NCBI GenBank assembly: GCA_033002965.1
Contig: JAURVB010013624.1
Coordinates: 40,700-104,699, forward strand
Source of the DNA: Piper betle
Lineage: Eukaryota; Streptophyta; Magnoliopsida; Piperales; Piperaceae
Direction: 5' to 3'
Length of the DNA stretch: 64,000 nt
A program made the translations under genes and the position numbers. The notes beneath the pieces are model-generated. The model was not told the origin of the DNA. It ran no database searches and saw only the letters and a program-made list of their open reading frames with translations. Each line of letters begins with the position of its first letter. Positions within the stretch are counted from its first letter, which is position 1. Shown piece after piece: positions 24,043 to 37,458 of the stretch.

Positions 24043-24950
24043 TATACCGTCACGTCGAAATCTCAATGGGCATCGATAATCTATAAGTTGCTAAACTGGG
24101 TTGCCAAAAGTACATCTTTCATGGTATACAAAACTTGATCATATTCATTAGAAATTATGAGCTAAACTTGAACAAAGTATAAATTGATGCTGAAAACAGT
24201 TGCAAACAAGCCTACGCTCAGATTGCTTCCATGGTGCAATAACCAGCGAAATTAACGATCGTCAAAGAAGAAAGATGATGAAAACAATAAGAGACACAAA
24301 TTTTATTTGGCAAAACCCTCCTTTAATCGGGTCAAAAATTACGGGACATGATCGAAAGCTTATACTATATCACCAAGGTCACAACTCTCCTTTAGCTGTC
24401 TCTTACATAAGCATTACAATTACAATAAGTAAGATCTTTTAAACACTCTTAAATAAGGAATAAGATGAATAACTTCGTCACTTGAATACGAAGATAAAGA
24501 GACATAAAAGACCATTTATAAAACCCACAAAGGTGAGTAAGTACTCCGGTAATTGAAGAGTCATTAGCCATTATTTCACTTCATGAAATTCAAAGATTCT
24601 AATGATAAACGCTCGTAAATGATCCCCTTCGGTTTCCATTATACATGGGAATTGCGGGCCTATCTTGAACCAACGCGCCGAAGGCATACATTGTCCGATC
24701 AAAAACTGACTAAGCAATGCCAAGAACAAATAGAGCTAATGGACAAGGATTTCGTCGCTAAATAGCCAACAAAATGACAAAGATGTTATGAAAGATGAAC
24801 AAACAAGATCAACGTGGCCAGGTAAACAGTTGCAGAATAAAGACGAGATTGATGACTAACAACCTGCACTAGGATGTTACAGGCACTTAGCCCACGGACA
24901 AATCAATAGTTGAGCATGCACAAGATCATCTCTGTACCCATCTCTCTACC
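24043..24950. other. Upstream region of the NPF gene
   Basis: The segment at about 24200-24440 has the look of LTR leader sequence (TTTTATTTGGCAAAACCCTCC), but no ends were found. The last 100-200 bases are the likely promoter and 5' UTR of the transporter gene. Confidence 0.4.
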
Positions 24951-27637
24951 ATGGGATCTGGGAGCTTCATGGACTGGAAGGGAAGACCCATCAGCAGAGA
25001 CAAACATGGAGGAACCAGAGCTGCGTTCCACATTTACTGTAACTATTACTCTTCATGTTGATCATCAGTTTGAACTTGTCTCTTGTTGTGAATTGATTGC
25101 CTTCGTGATTCTTGGATTGTGTTTCAATGTACTATACAAAGTTTTTTTTTTGGAGAAAATTGGCTAGCTGATTGTAATGTTGTGTCTTGTTGAAGTTATG
25201 GTGGCTGTGACAAACATTACTTACATGCCCAACGTACTGGACATGGTGATATACCTTCGCCGGACGATGCATATGAGCATCGCAGCCGCGGCCACCACCG
25301 TCACCAATTTCATCGGCATCACCTGCGGTTTTGCTCTCTTGGGCGGCTTCCTTTCCGACTCCTACATCACCCGATTCTACGTCATTCTCATCTTTGCCAC
25401 CCTCGAGTGCCTGGTTCATCTCTCCTATTGATCTCCTTGTATTATCATGTCTATCTTCGTTTTTTTCTTAGTACTATATATATGTTTGGAACGATGGTGC
25501 AAATGAAGAATTCAATAATTATATAATGGGTCGATACATATATATGATTTTTTTTTGTATTTTGATTGGTTGATTCTTTTACCTATCATCAGGTGACGCA
25601 AATTTTATTTAATTTGACTGATCCCCTCTAATTATGACACAATGTTCTAATGTAACCTACCTAAACAGCATATTTTTATATATTACTTAATTTCTCTTCC
25701 ATTGCGAATTGGTAACTTCTAAATCCATATAAAACTCTATGTAGAAGCTTGACAAATAATTTTGACGGGGATGACAAGTAAATTTTATCAACAATATCCG
25801 CATGAATGTCACAAAAATTATGTCTTGATCATCGATCAATTTTGCTACCAAATATTGATCCTGAAAATTAATCTTACTGACCAAATCATAGTTTTTGCTG
25901 CAGGGATTTGGCTTGTTAGCAGCTCAAGCGCATTACCCATCTCTTCACCCACCACCATGCATGGACAACAATGTCACAGAACCCCACAGCAGCAGCAGTT
26001 CATACACTTGCAAGCACGTTAATGGCGGCCAAGCAGCCTTGTTCTACACAGGCCTATACATCTTCGCCTTGGGGGAGGGTTGCCTAAGGGCGAACCTCGC
26101 ACCCTTTGGAGGTGACCAGTTCGACGAACAGGCCGACGCAAGGGAAGCCCGCCGGAAATCGAGTTTCTTCAACTGGTACGGGTTTAGTCATTCCACTGGC
26201 AGTCTCATTGGGCTTGTTCTAGTGGTGTGGATGGAGAACAACAAAGGGTGGGACCATGGCTTTGCACTTTCCTCGGCTCTCATCCTCCTTGGCTTGCTTG
26301 TGGTCTCTTCCGGTGTGAGCGCTTATAGACATCAAAGGCCCCAAGGGAGCCCTCTCACCAGAATTCTTCAGGTTTTGGCGAGACAAGATCATCTAACTTT
26401 TTCTTTTTAATTTTTCTCCAAATCATAATAAGCATGTTAATTAGGAAATGAATAGATGCTATAAAGTGTGTAGTTCTTCAAACAGGTGTTCGTAGCTGCA
26501 TGTAGAAAGAGAAAGCTTCCACTGGTTGATGGCGCAAACGAGTTGCACCAAGACCAGCTTAAAGATAATGTTGGTGAAAATCTTTCTCACACCCAAGGAT
26601 TCAAGTAAGTACTTATAATTCAAGATCTAGATTAACGGTCCTCTCCTTGCAAGTTAGTTATACGCGAAATGAATGACACTAAAATAGTTCCTAATTTCTA
26701 GCAGTTTAAGTTATCAAACAAAGGGTGTTAAACATGTGAAGTCTTACAGTTTCCACAAAATGCTTCTAGCTGTCTAAAACTGCTTCATGCTCTTGCCAAC
26801 AGATGTTTGGACAAAGCTTCAATCCTTCAGGGAAGCAATGAGAGTAGCTGGTCTCTCTGCTCAGTGTCCCAAGTTGAGGAAACAAAGATTGTACTCCGAA
26901 TGCTCCCTATATTCATCTCCGCAGTGATTTGCTACATACCCATCCCCTTGCTCCTCACCCTCACCATCCAACAAGGTGCAACCATGAACACGGAATTGGG
27001 CTCAATCCATATCTCAACACCCAATCTCTTGGTCATCCCTGTCACCTTCCAGATGATCTTTCTAGTCCTCTACGATAGCCTCTTTGTTCCCTCCCTCAGG
27101 AAATTCACAGGCTACAAGAACGGTATTACTTCCTTGCAGAGGATTGGCTTTGGTCTCCTATCAACCACTGTAGCTATTTGCTTTGCAGCTGCAGTGGAGA
27201 TGTCGCGAAAAAGTGTGCCTTCCAGACATGGCCTAACAGAGGCCGGTGCACATGTGCCCATGTCTGTGCTTTGGTTGGCGGGGCAGCTCTTAGCTTCTGC
27301 AGTGATTGATGTGTTCACCTTTATTGGGCTGTTGGATTTCTTCAACAGTGAGGTTTCTAGGGGGATGAAGTCCTTGGGGACTGCCATTTTCTGGTGCATA
27401 ATTGGATTGGCCTCCTTTATGGGCACCATTTTGGTGGATGTGGTGAACAAGATAACTAGCCATGCTGGGGGAGAGTTGGGAAGGGTTGGCTGGTTGCAGG
27501 GGAGCAACTTGAACAAGAACCATTTGGACTGGTTTTACTGGTTGCTTGCCTCCATTGAATTGGTGGGTTTCATCAACTACGTTTTCTGGGCTCGGTTGTA
27601 TGCTTATAGGCGCGACCCTAGAATCCAGATCGAGTGA
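24951..27637 (+). CDS. NPF (NRT1/PTR) family transporter
   Basis: Major-facilitator, proton-coupled family moving nitrate, peptides, hormones or other metabolites across membranes. The substrate cannot be read from sequence. Exons are 24951-25038, 25196-25413, 25904-26371, 26486-26604 and 26803-27637, all GT-AG, 1728 nt, 575 aa, normal for the family. The start is MGSGSFMDWKGRP...DKHGGTRAA, the standard NPF N-terminus. A longer overlapping frame from 24910 is out of phase with it. Later landmarks are YLRRTMHMS, GGFLSDSYITRF, FGGDQFDE, SSFFNWYGFS, GFKCLDKAS after the central loop, QQGATMNT, and the C-terminal LDWFYWLLA. About 12 hydrophobic segments are visible. At the usual TM1 ExxER position the sequence reads AVTNITY, without the acidic and basic residues. 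No frameshift or stop. It converges with the ATAD2-like gene across about 500 bp. Confidence 0.93.
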
Positions 27638-28135
27638 ACTACTCTGCTGTCAATCCAGCAACCTTTGAAATAAGTTTCTAAATTGATTTTGCTTTATTTG
27701 TTGATGAAAAATTGTGACGCTTTTCCCTACTTGTGCATTGGTTTGGTTCGTCTATAGTACACAGTCACCTACATCACATTTACATGACAATTCACATAGG
27801 CCAATCCGCAAAAACAAGGGTTGCGAACCTCCCGAAATTACAGTGGTATAACACCACAGATTGTAAATTTAAGCCTTATCAATCAAACTTGACCACCACC
27901 ATATCGGTGAGTTACACAAATAATAGATGTCAGCCTGTGAATGACAAATTGTTAGGGTTAGAAGATTTCGTTGGTTGAGAGGCTCTGGGAAAAAACCACA
28001 AAAGGTGAGAGGGAATGAAGTAAATGCGCACTTTCTTACACATTAACATGATATTGATTATATGGCGAAAAGCCGACAAGTGCTGCTAGAAAAAAAATGA
28101 TATTGGAAAATTGGCCAAATGCCGAAAAAGGGGAT
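27638..28135. other. Convergent intergenic spacer
   Basis: Short spacer holding the 3' UTRs of the NPF gene (+) and the ATAD2-like gene (-). Nothing else recognised. Confidence 0.6.
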
Positions 28136-31100
28136 TCAGAAATTCCCCTTGTCTTCTATAAAATTTAATAAAAACTTCAAAATTGAAGACTTCCGATCAT
28201 GGTGATCCTGTTGTGACCCTTTTATGTCAATAACACCTTTCATTACACGAGCATACAGCCTCTCAAGCTGAGGTACACCATATCCTTCTGTGCACTCCAG
28301 CAGACGCTGTTTTATACTCTCTAACTGACTTGACGGTACTAAATCTTCATCTCCCACAACAGCCTCCAGATCCCTTTCTCTACGAACATCTTCGGAAACC
28401 TCTGCAACCATTTCAATGCCATTTGCCAAAGCTGCTGAACCACAGCTGAGGTCCAGGCTTGCCGATGCCAAATTACGTGGCTCCAACTCCACTGGCAGAG
28501 ATTTATCTTCTAAAATGGGGGCTTCTGACGCAAAACCTGTAAAATTGCAATTTTATTCATAATTTAGGACACTGCATGAATGGATCTTACACAAGGAATG
28601 TGAAGCAAAAGATGTGAATTCCTAAAAAGCAGCAGCACAAGGATGCGCTAGACTACACCCTCAAAATGGCCATATGCAATCGGTGCACCACACCCATAAA
28701 GAAGAAGCGGAATTCACAATCTATAATTTTGAAAAAAATGCTCTCTTAACTCTTACTATTATGATGAATAGCGATAGGTGAAAGTCCTACCTGCATCCTC
28801 CATGTCTAAATTTTTCTTTGTTCGCTTCAAAGCCTCATAACTTTGACATAAGTTAACTTCTGGCTGGACATGGCGAAGTCTAGCACTCGTTCGTGTCGTC
28901 GTACCTGTTTGCTGCAAAACAGGTGTTGCAGGAAGAGCCAAGCCTGCAATGTCATCAGGCAAACGCACAGGGCCTCCTTGCGCATCAATCTTGTCACAGA
29001 ATGCGACAAGTGCTGGGTCCATCTGTGAAAGCATTCCATGAACCTATAGAGGCAAGTAGGTTGAGGATTCACATTTGAAAAATGTAGCATTGAGTGCAAC
29101 TGAAGATAAATGGTCACACATACAGCATCCCGAAGTTCATGAGCTCTACTAACAATCCTTGAGCCATTGTAGTCATCTCCATTATAAGCCTGTAAGATAG
29201 GACAAAGCATCCAATGCCAAATGATTACAAATGCAACAAGTGATCATTTAATTATAGAAATAATGAGCATTTAATAAGACCAAGAAAAAAAATCTAAAGC
29301 ATCAAAGTCAGACTATCGAGAAGTTGGTCGTCTTTGAAGTTTGATGCCACCACAATCTGATGAGTGTTTCAATAAGAAATCTGAAAATACCTTGGCATTA
29401 AACACAATGAGGTCAACATCCTGAAGAAAAGTTGAGCATGTCACATAGGTCCCAGTATCTACGCGCTGCAGCATAGTTGCCATATCCATAGGTTTCTGAA
29501 CAATGGTATGATAATTTGGAGCTTCTTCATCCATGACAGGATAGTGAAATGCAGTAAAGCGTTTATCATATAAGATTCTGGACAGAGAGTAAAGAATATG
29601 ATTTACCATGTTGTGTTTTACACAGTAAACTTACACATAAATACAAATATGCAATCTACAAGTGAACAAACTTCATTTCAGCAGTCAAAAGTAAAACAAA
29701 ACGACAGAAGCCATACAACTCATTCACCAGAGTGTTTCATTTGAAAAAACACCAACTGATGGCAAAATAAGCTAAAGCATAAATTTGTTTAGAATACCTA
29801 ACTTTTTAAAAGTAACAAATAACAATATGCAATGAAGCATAAGCAAATGTAATTAAGATTCAGCAAGAACAATTAAAATACAAAAGAGCAGATCTTTATA
29901 AAAAAATCAACACACCTGTTGCACACATCCCGAAGACACATCCTAAGACGGCGAAGAGCATGCTGCTCAGCTTCTGCTTTGGCCTTCAGTTCAGAAATTT
30001 TTGGACCAGTTGTAGCCTTTGGTGCCTTGGGAAGTTCGGAAAGTTTTTTGGCCTCTTTGGAATTGCTTTTCACATTATTGGATGAAACAGAAAAAACAGC
30101 TTGAGAAAGTCTTTCAATAAGCCTTGACCTATCTTCTCTAGTTGGCTTCATCATTTCATACCTGGAAATAATGAACTGAAATTTCTCAGAAATAATTTCT
30201 GAGTATAATGACTGTACAATTTTATTAGACTTCTACACCACGAGGTATAATTTAAATATATAAGCTTCCAACTTCTGAAAAAGGTTGCCATGATTGTTAC
30301 CAATACACAGCAAAAACAAACATGTCCAATGACCTCCCAAATAGCATAAAGAAACCTGATCAAGAGAAGTACATATCAAGTTCATGCTTTTAATTAATGA
30401 GTACTTACACATTACGTTGCGAGAATACACAATAAGCTTCTTGCTCCAGATCACCAAGTGCCATTGTTGATGTTCCAAGCAAGAGAATGGGAGAGTCCGA
30501 AGGTAAATCATCAAGAAGGCTGAGGAAAACGGCTTTAAGCTGCTCATGAGCCTGTCATTATACACATTCATCATGAAAAATGATGTCAGTGATCAATGCC
30601 TTCCTTAAACAATGAAAGCTCCATGCAGTTCAAATATTAGCACACCACACTGAACTCATCATGGAAAATAGCCTACAAATGTAGCTGCCATTTTTTAAAA
30701 TTAATTATTTCTTCACCAGGTAGAGATGTTTTACAAACAGCTGTGCTCTCAGTCTGCTAAACTGAACATTAATATAATATAGAATTTTAGTCATACTTAC
30801 AGTTTCCCACCACAGCTGAAATTGGGGTAAATATAGAATTGAAGGAACCGTTCTTCTTGCTTCACAAAATATGTGCACCAAGGCTTCTTCTGGTGCCTTT
30901 GCACTTGGATCAGAAAGAAGAGATGGCAATCCAAGGGAAAAAACAGGAAACTTTTCCAGTTCATGCAAAACAGCCGGTCCCATATGATCCTGTAAAACTA
31001 AAGCAGTAAGTAGAATTCAGAATGAATACCTTTATTTCTAACCATAGAATGAAAGTAAAAAGCTTGAGATATTTACCAAACCGACTCCTTCAGCACCAGA

Positions 31101-34100
31101 TATCAGAAGTCGAGGCCTATAGACAAGAGAAACTGCAGAACCATATGTCAATGGGGGAATTTTCATGCCATCAGAAGCACTAAGAAAAGGAAAGATTTCA
31201 GATATAACATCCAAAACTTTTTTAAGGTGTCTCTCAAGACAAGGTGCAACAACAGATGATAATGGCCTTGAATGCACAATAGAACCTCTATGAGCAGCAG
31301 GAGTAATAGTTGACATGGCGTCAAAAAAATGGTACCGCTCAACCTTAACAGAGTCAACATCTATGATAAACTTATCATCACTGGTGTAAACTTGAGGATA
31401 TTTCTCACGAAATGCTTGAATTGCTGCTTCAGTACAAAGAGCTTTTAGGTCAGCTCCACAATATCCGACACATGTAGCTGCCAGTTCCGCTTTCAACTCT
31501 TTCGATGGAGGTTCCTTCCATTTCCTAGTGTGAATGTCCAAAATCTCTGCTCGGGCATCACACCCAGGTAAAGGAAAAATGAATTCACGGTCAAATCTAC
31601 CAGGTCTACGAAGAGCACCATCAATAGCATCAATCCTATTCGTTGCCCCAATCAAAACAACTTGTCCTCTTGAATCAAGGCCATCCATTAAAGCAAGTAA
31701 AGTAGAGACAATGGAGTTGTGAATCTGCTCCTGCTTACTAGACCTAACAGGTGCAAGACCATCTATTTCATCAAAGAAAATTATTGATGGCTGGTTCCGT
31801 TGAGCTTCCTCAAAAAGTAATTTCAGCTGTCTTTCTGCCTCACCAACCCATTTACTCAGGACATCAGCTCCTTTACGCATGTAAAAGCTAACTTTCTGAC
31901 CAGCTTTTGATGCAGCACAAGCCAATGCCCTAGCAATAAGGGTCTTTCCTGTTCCAGGAGGACCGCATAATAAAACTCCCCTTGGTGGAGTAATGTGATA
32001 TTTTGCAAAGAAATCTGGATACAGTAATGGGAAAAAACCATCTCCTTCAAAGCATCTATATATTCAGAGAGCCCTCCAATATCTTCAAAACTCACACTTT
32101 CATCGACCTGTACGGGCTGAATATCAGCACCTCCTTTTGAACTTGGACCGGCAGTTTGAACACCAGTAATCAGAGCACCTAGAGAATCTCCTTGGTGACT
32201 CCAACCAGATGCAGCAATATTCAACCCCCAATTTGATGTCCCGTGCATGTCAAAGCCACCAAAAGGCCATGGTGGCCCACCTCTACTCCCAGCTCGTCCC
32301 CAGGAGGGTCCAGGACCTTGATCTAACTCATCTACTAAAAGAGAGTCATCAGAGTCATCTGCTCTAGATAACCGATGACGTTTATGTGCCCGAGAGCTAC
32401 CCTTCCTCATATCCCGATTATTCTTAGCGCCCATACCATGGTGAAGCACCCTTCCAAGAGATTGCTGGCTAGGTTTTCCTTCTTTCTCGGAGGAAAATTT
32501 TCGTACTTCTGGTCGATCCCGAAGATCATATCGCCGCCTACCTTCCTGTTCTTCCTCTTCTCCATCTTCATCATCCCCCTCATCCTCTCCATCTCCACCT
32601 TCTTCCTCATCCTCTCCTTCGGCCTCAGCTTCCCCTTCATCTATGTCTTCTACTTCATCTCCATTCTCAGTTTCATCTTGACCAGTCTCTTCATCAGAAG
32701 TGGCTTCTCCATCAATTAATTCTTTCAACAATTCCCGCTGATCCTCTGTTCTTGTTCGTCGAGGCCTAAGACCTTCACGGCGAGGAGTAGGTATGTGATT
32801 TTGTAGCTTTCTTTTACGTAATGATAACACTTCATCATCCTGACTGGCACCATGGTCATGCTTGGACTTCTGCTTGGGACCGGGAGGTCCGGGACCATGG
32901 TAGCGAACAGGCCTCTACATTAATAATTCAAGCCTATTAGTAGCAAAACAAGAAAGTTGCAAACATAACTGAAATTCATGTCAAATAATAACATGCCATT
33001 ACTTAATCACTTAGAAACATAAATCTATTATAAATACCATGATATCACCACCCAAATCAGAACTATCAGTGTCATAATCCTCCAAATTGAAAGCAATCTT
33101 CCTTTTCCTGGTAGAACGGCGAAGGTTTGTTGCAACTGACTGCATTCAGAAAGGCAGGAAAATCATGCAAAAGCTGATTTCAAATAAAACTGGAAAATAT
33201 AGAGAAAACAATAACATTTAACGATGAAACAAATACATGCAATCAAAACTACAGGAAAAAAAAACATGGCATGCAAGGAGGAGATAGGAAATACTAAATA
33301 ATTAATTGTGAACCATGTACGTCAAAAAAAGAGGAAGAAGAAGGAGAAAAGAAAGAAAATAAGAAGACAAGCAGGCAAAAGATAAGAAAAAGAAGAAACA
33401 ATTTTGTCTTTTCATAAAAAATATACAAGCCTACGAGTGGCAACTAAACTCCTAATTGAAAACGGTAAACATTCCCTGTCAAATATGCCGATCATGGTCT
33501 ACTAACTTAGGATTCCATAGATTATAGCACCTTTTTTTACAAAGACTGGAGTGTTAATCTTCTGTATGCACATAATCATTTTAATAATTAGCCATGAGCA
33601 GAAGCAATGAACTGCCACAAATTACCTTGAAATTGTTTTCAAAGAATCTCAGCAAAGGCATATATTTTCTCTCACTGTTTTAATGGCGACATGACCAAAA
33701 CATTAAACAAAGACAATGTAACTCCATTGTCCATGGAAATTGTGGCTAATAATATCTCACAGTTGCCAGGGTGCAAGCAAAATCAGCATGTAAGTGAACC
33801 TGTAACTAAATACAAAGGTCTCAGTTCAAGTTTTTATAACAGAACTTCAACCATTCTTCTAATATAGCCTCCTTTAATTGATTTCTTACGAAATACCTCC
33901 AACAAATTTGCATTTGCAAAAACAATAACTCATATTTTTTATGGCCTACTTCTTTCTTGAGAACCAGTTCACTCAACAATTATCTTACAATTTCTACTTG
34001 AAAATTGCATGTAAGAGAAGATTCTCAACCAATAACAGCTTCCATTCTTCCATGGCTGAATGCTTCCTATGTTTGAGAAATTTCTTATGCATTAAGTTCA

Positions 34101-34453
34101 ACTGTTTAATTTTCCTAGAAAACGTTTAAGCATACAGAAACAGATAGCCAGAGAATAAATGCAATATGTACAATACATAGGACAAAAGAAACACAAATTA
34201 TCCTTCAGAATTAATACATAGTAGAATAAGAACATACATTTGAAGCAGTACTTCTTACAGAAAGGCGACCGGGACGCAGCAATTTGGCAATCTGAGATGC
34301 AGCAGTACGCTTCTTAGACTTCCCTTTCTTCCGTACAGGCTGGTAATAAAGGTAGGATCGGCTGAGGATAGTTGGCCTCCGTCGAACTCTGTCACTTGTT
34401 CGCAGAGGCCTGTTTGTAGAGCCATCTGCATCAGCCCCATGCTTTGAATCCAT
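28136..34453 (-). CDS. ATAD2/Yta7-type AAA+ bromodomain protein, one frameshift
   Basis: Nuclear AAA+ ATPase with a bromodomain. Family members bind acetylated histones and remodel or load chromatin factors. Ten exons (minus strand): 34238-34453, 33038-33139, 31077-32914, 30801-30989, 30409-30551, 29916-30161, 29391-29577, 29124-29189, 28791-29043, 28136-28536. All have GT-AG introns and consistent phases, about 1213 aa, matching my recollection of the Arabidopsis homologue At1g05910. Order: basic N-terminus; acidic Glu/Asp run (about residues 181-230); AAA1 with Walker A GPPGTGKT (about 424) and Walker B IIFFDEID (about 483), then GATNR and RRPGRFDRE; a second degenerate AAA with GAEGVGL; a bromodomain (about 905-1000) with FHYPV...PMDMATMLQRV and the acetyl-lysine Asn in KAYNGDD. 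Exon 3 is 1838 nt where 1839 is needed: a T7 run has become T6 (plus 32032-32037), breaking the frame just before Walker A. This is a sequencing error or a true null allele. Confidence 0.93.
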
Positions 34454-35590
34454 GATGAACGTCACTAGCGCAGATCCTTGGTCATCCCGATTGTATGATT
34501 ATCAAAACCCTATTAGGTATCTAGGATCAACAAAATCTAGCTTTTAGGGGTACATGATAAATACATTTACTCACATGTCCCATCAATCAATTTACAAAAT
34601 CAGAAACATGTACGCCGCACATAAGTAACATGCTGTTAAAAAGAAACAAGTCATTGTCTTCAACTGAAAATTCTAAAAACCAAGTTCAACCTCCCCATCG
34701 GATTAAAAATTAGTATGAATATAACATACAAACATCTTTGATCACCGCAGAAAATAAACAACATCTAAGCATGTTTCACACTTTGTGGCAGTGTAGTATG
34801 CAGACATCAGACACAAGATTCATTTCAAAGAATTAACAATAGCAGCTGTGTCATCAGTACATACCAAGACCACAAAATAAACCCCATAAGGTCATCCAAC
34901 ATTTTAGGGCAATCACATGCAACAACAAGTACATCACTCCCTCCAAAACCACTTAAACTAAACCAACTTCCCACATAAAAGAAGTTGAACAAATGACAAA
35001 CAACATAAAACACACACCACCGAACAAGAACACGGACAGCACACCCCCAAATACCCCAACAATCAATGGAATCAATCGGCGGCGCGTCTCAACACATTAC
35101 CCCCCACCCTCCATCCTCTGTACATCAAACCCCCCAACACCCCAACTGCAACACGCCCCAACCCTAACTCAAACATCATTCTACGCAAACAACCAAGCCA
35201 ACCACCCCAAACCAGAAAAGCACACCCACAATCCCACAATACCAAAATGGGGACCAGAAAAACAGAGCATTCAACAATCAATCCCACCCAATGTTCGATT
35301 ACAAAACCCTCCTCGCAGGCGATCCTACAAAACGCCTCCAACACATCCCACAACCGCCTCACGACGCCGATTTCGACCGTAGAAGCGGCAGGGGAATCTG
35401 CTTTTTACAGAGGAAAAGAGGCGAGGGAGAAGGAAGCAAACCTAGAATCGCCAGGGGGAGGAGAGGAGAAGCGCCGGGGGAAGGGGGAGAGGGCGCGTCG
35501 GAGGTGGGGAGGGGGAGGACAGGGGGAAGAAGGCGGCGCGAAGGGCGGCGAAGAAAGCGGAGGTGGAATCGATGGGTGAGGGGGAGTTGG
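34454..35590 (-). promoter_or_regulatory. 5' UTR/leader intron and promoter-proximal region of the ATAD2-like gene
   Basis: There is no coding exon upstream of the ATG at 34453. AT/CA-rich sequence runs to about 35330. From 35340 to 35640, minus-strand pyrimidine- and GC-rich sequence looks like a plant first non-coding exon and core promoter. A leader intron ending near 34490 is likely, but exact splice sites are not certain. Confidence 0.45.
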
Positions 35591-35892
35591 GCGAGCCTTC
35601 GACTGCTTTGAGGGGTTTGGGGGGGAGACAGAGAGCGGAGTCGGGAGGGGTTGGGCGGACGATCGGCAGGTGACGCGGGGCTGGTGCACGTGAGCGCCAA
35701 GGGGCTACGTGGGCACCGTTGGTTGGTGGGTTTGTGGGACACTAAGGACACTTGTAGGTTTCTTAGTGGATGATTGGGTTCGGCTGAAGGGGCCCAAATC
35801 GCTCTCAATGGTACACGTATGTGGCCGGTAGCCTTTGGTCGGACATTGGACGAGGTAATTTTATCTTGGGCAAACAATCAAACAATCAGGAC

Positions 35893-36153
35893 TAAGGTTG
35901 CTAATTGAACGAGCTAACTCGTGATCATTTAGTGTTCAGCTCGGTTTGACTCGACTCGAAACTTGACATTTAAATGCTCGACTCGAATTCGAATCTTACG
36001 AGCCGAGCTTGAGCAAGGTCGTGTTCGACTCGACTCGACTCGGTTATAACTCGAACTCGATTCGTAGCTCGACTCAAACTCGACTTGATAAAATAATATA
36101 ATAATATAGTCTTTATAACTCGACTCGGCTCGCTCGCTCAATTAGCACCCCTA
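35893..36153. mobile_element. hAT-type MITE, 261 bp, with perfect 8-bp TSD
   Basis: The ends TAAGGTTGCTAATTGAACGAGC and (inverted) TAGGGGTGCTAATTGAGCGAGC form imperfect TIRs. ATCAGGAC flanks both sides exactly (35885-35892 and 36154-36161). The interior is made of CTCGACTCG/CGAGTCGAG words around a short AT centre, so the whole element folds back. No coding capacity. It sits about 300 bp upstream of the probable ATAD2-like transcription start. Confidence 0.88.
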
Positions 36154-36161
36154 ATCAGGAC

Positions 36162-37450
36162 ATTCACGATCAAATTGGTTGAGGAAGTCGATCATGGTCA
36201 GGGGCGGTCAAAACTCAACCGATATAAGAATTTATTTTCATCTCATATTTACTGAATTATATAATCATTATTTTTATTATAAATATTAATTTTTATCACA
36301 AATAACTAATATCTCAATTATATAATCGCTATCTCTTTTTATTTTTCTTAGTTTCTCTCGTGTCAATTAACATAAAAATTAAAATTTTCAAACAAATATT
36401 TGACTAAATAAATATTATATTATGATGGAAAATTCAAAAATTAAGATTGTTGTGCTTTAAATTCAATAAGTATTAATGATTCTTTGGTAATAAACTTTAA
36501 AAATATCATTTATATAATTAATATATAATTTTTGTCATACGCTCAATCGGTCATTCGATTAGATGAAATAATGTCTATATTTGATTTATTTTTATTCGGT
36601 CATAATCTGTTGGCGCATCTTGGACACGGTCATTCGGACATCTATGTCCACCCTCGAGCAAAATACAATATTTAATTTGACCTTAAGATTAAGATTAATT
36701 TAATTTTGGGTTTGGAATGAGGCGAAGAGTTAGATTCTCACAATAAGGGACAATAAACTTAGCATATAATGAGGTGGAAGTTAAGGGCAGCAATGAGCCT
36801 GAGCTCATGCTTGTCTCAAGAAGCTCACCAGGCAAGTCGAGAAGAAGAAGGATTCCATAAATTTTAAATAGTCTAGATACTTATCCTAAAAATTTGAATT
36901 GGTTAGGGAAAAAATCACTTAATACTTATTTTTAACACTTCCCCTCATTTGCAAACAAACTTTCAAGGCCTAGCACGTGAACGAACATAGGATATATAGT
37001 TCATTAATATTCTGTTGAACACAACATAAGCCAAATTATTTTTTTCGGGCATATATCTCACTCATTAAATATTTAATTCAACACCGTCTATCATGTACCA
37101 GTAAACTTTCAAAGCCTAGCATGTGAACAGATGCGATGATAAAGATTCCATTAATCGTCCAATGGGCACACTATGAAGTAAATTAATATTTTTTCGAATA
37201 TATATCGCCAATAAGATTCGAACCCTTCCTTTAAATTTTTACTTTGATACCATATAAATTTTAGATAGTCTAACCACTTATGGTAAAAAATGGAGCTCTT
37301 ATAAAGAGAACGACTAAATATTTACTTCAATAAATTGACTTATAATTACTTCACTAGATTGAATTATACTTTAACTCAACTTAGCTAAAATTAATTTTAT
37401 TTGTTAAGAAATAGTCATATATTCACTTATTAAATGCAAAATTGAGTCAT
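36162..37450. other. AT-rich intergenic DNA
   Basis: No gene recognised. A duplicated word set around 36960-37000 and 37100-37150 (CTTTCAAGGCCTAGCACGTGAAC and a variant) suggests an old local duplication. Confidence 0.5.
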
Positions 37451-37458
37451 TGTAATTA

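Noticed and set aside
24200..24440. LTR of a copia-type element
   Set aside because: Sequence style is suggestive, but no TG...CA ends, target duplication or second copy was found.
24910..25167. 85-codon frame as the start of the transporter
   Set aside because: Out of phase with the conserved DWKGRP...DKHGG N-terminus, which begins at ATG 24951 and splices at 25038.
32000..32060. An intron explaining the frame change in the ATAD2-like exon 3
   Set aside because: Family sequence is continuous on both sides with only one base missing, so there is no room for an intron.
32375..32719. 114-codon hydrophobic plus-strand frame
   Set aside because: Antisense of the acidic Glu/Asp codon run in the ATAD2-like gene. 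GAA/GAT codons read backwards as TTC/ATC.
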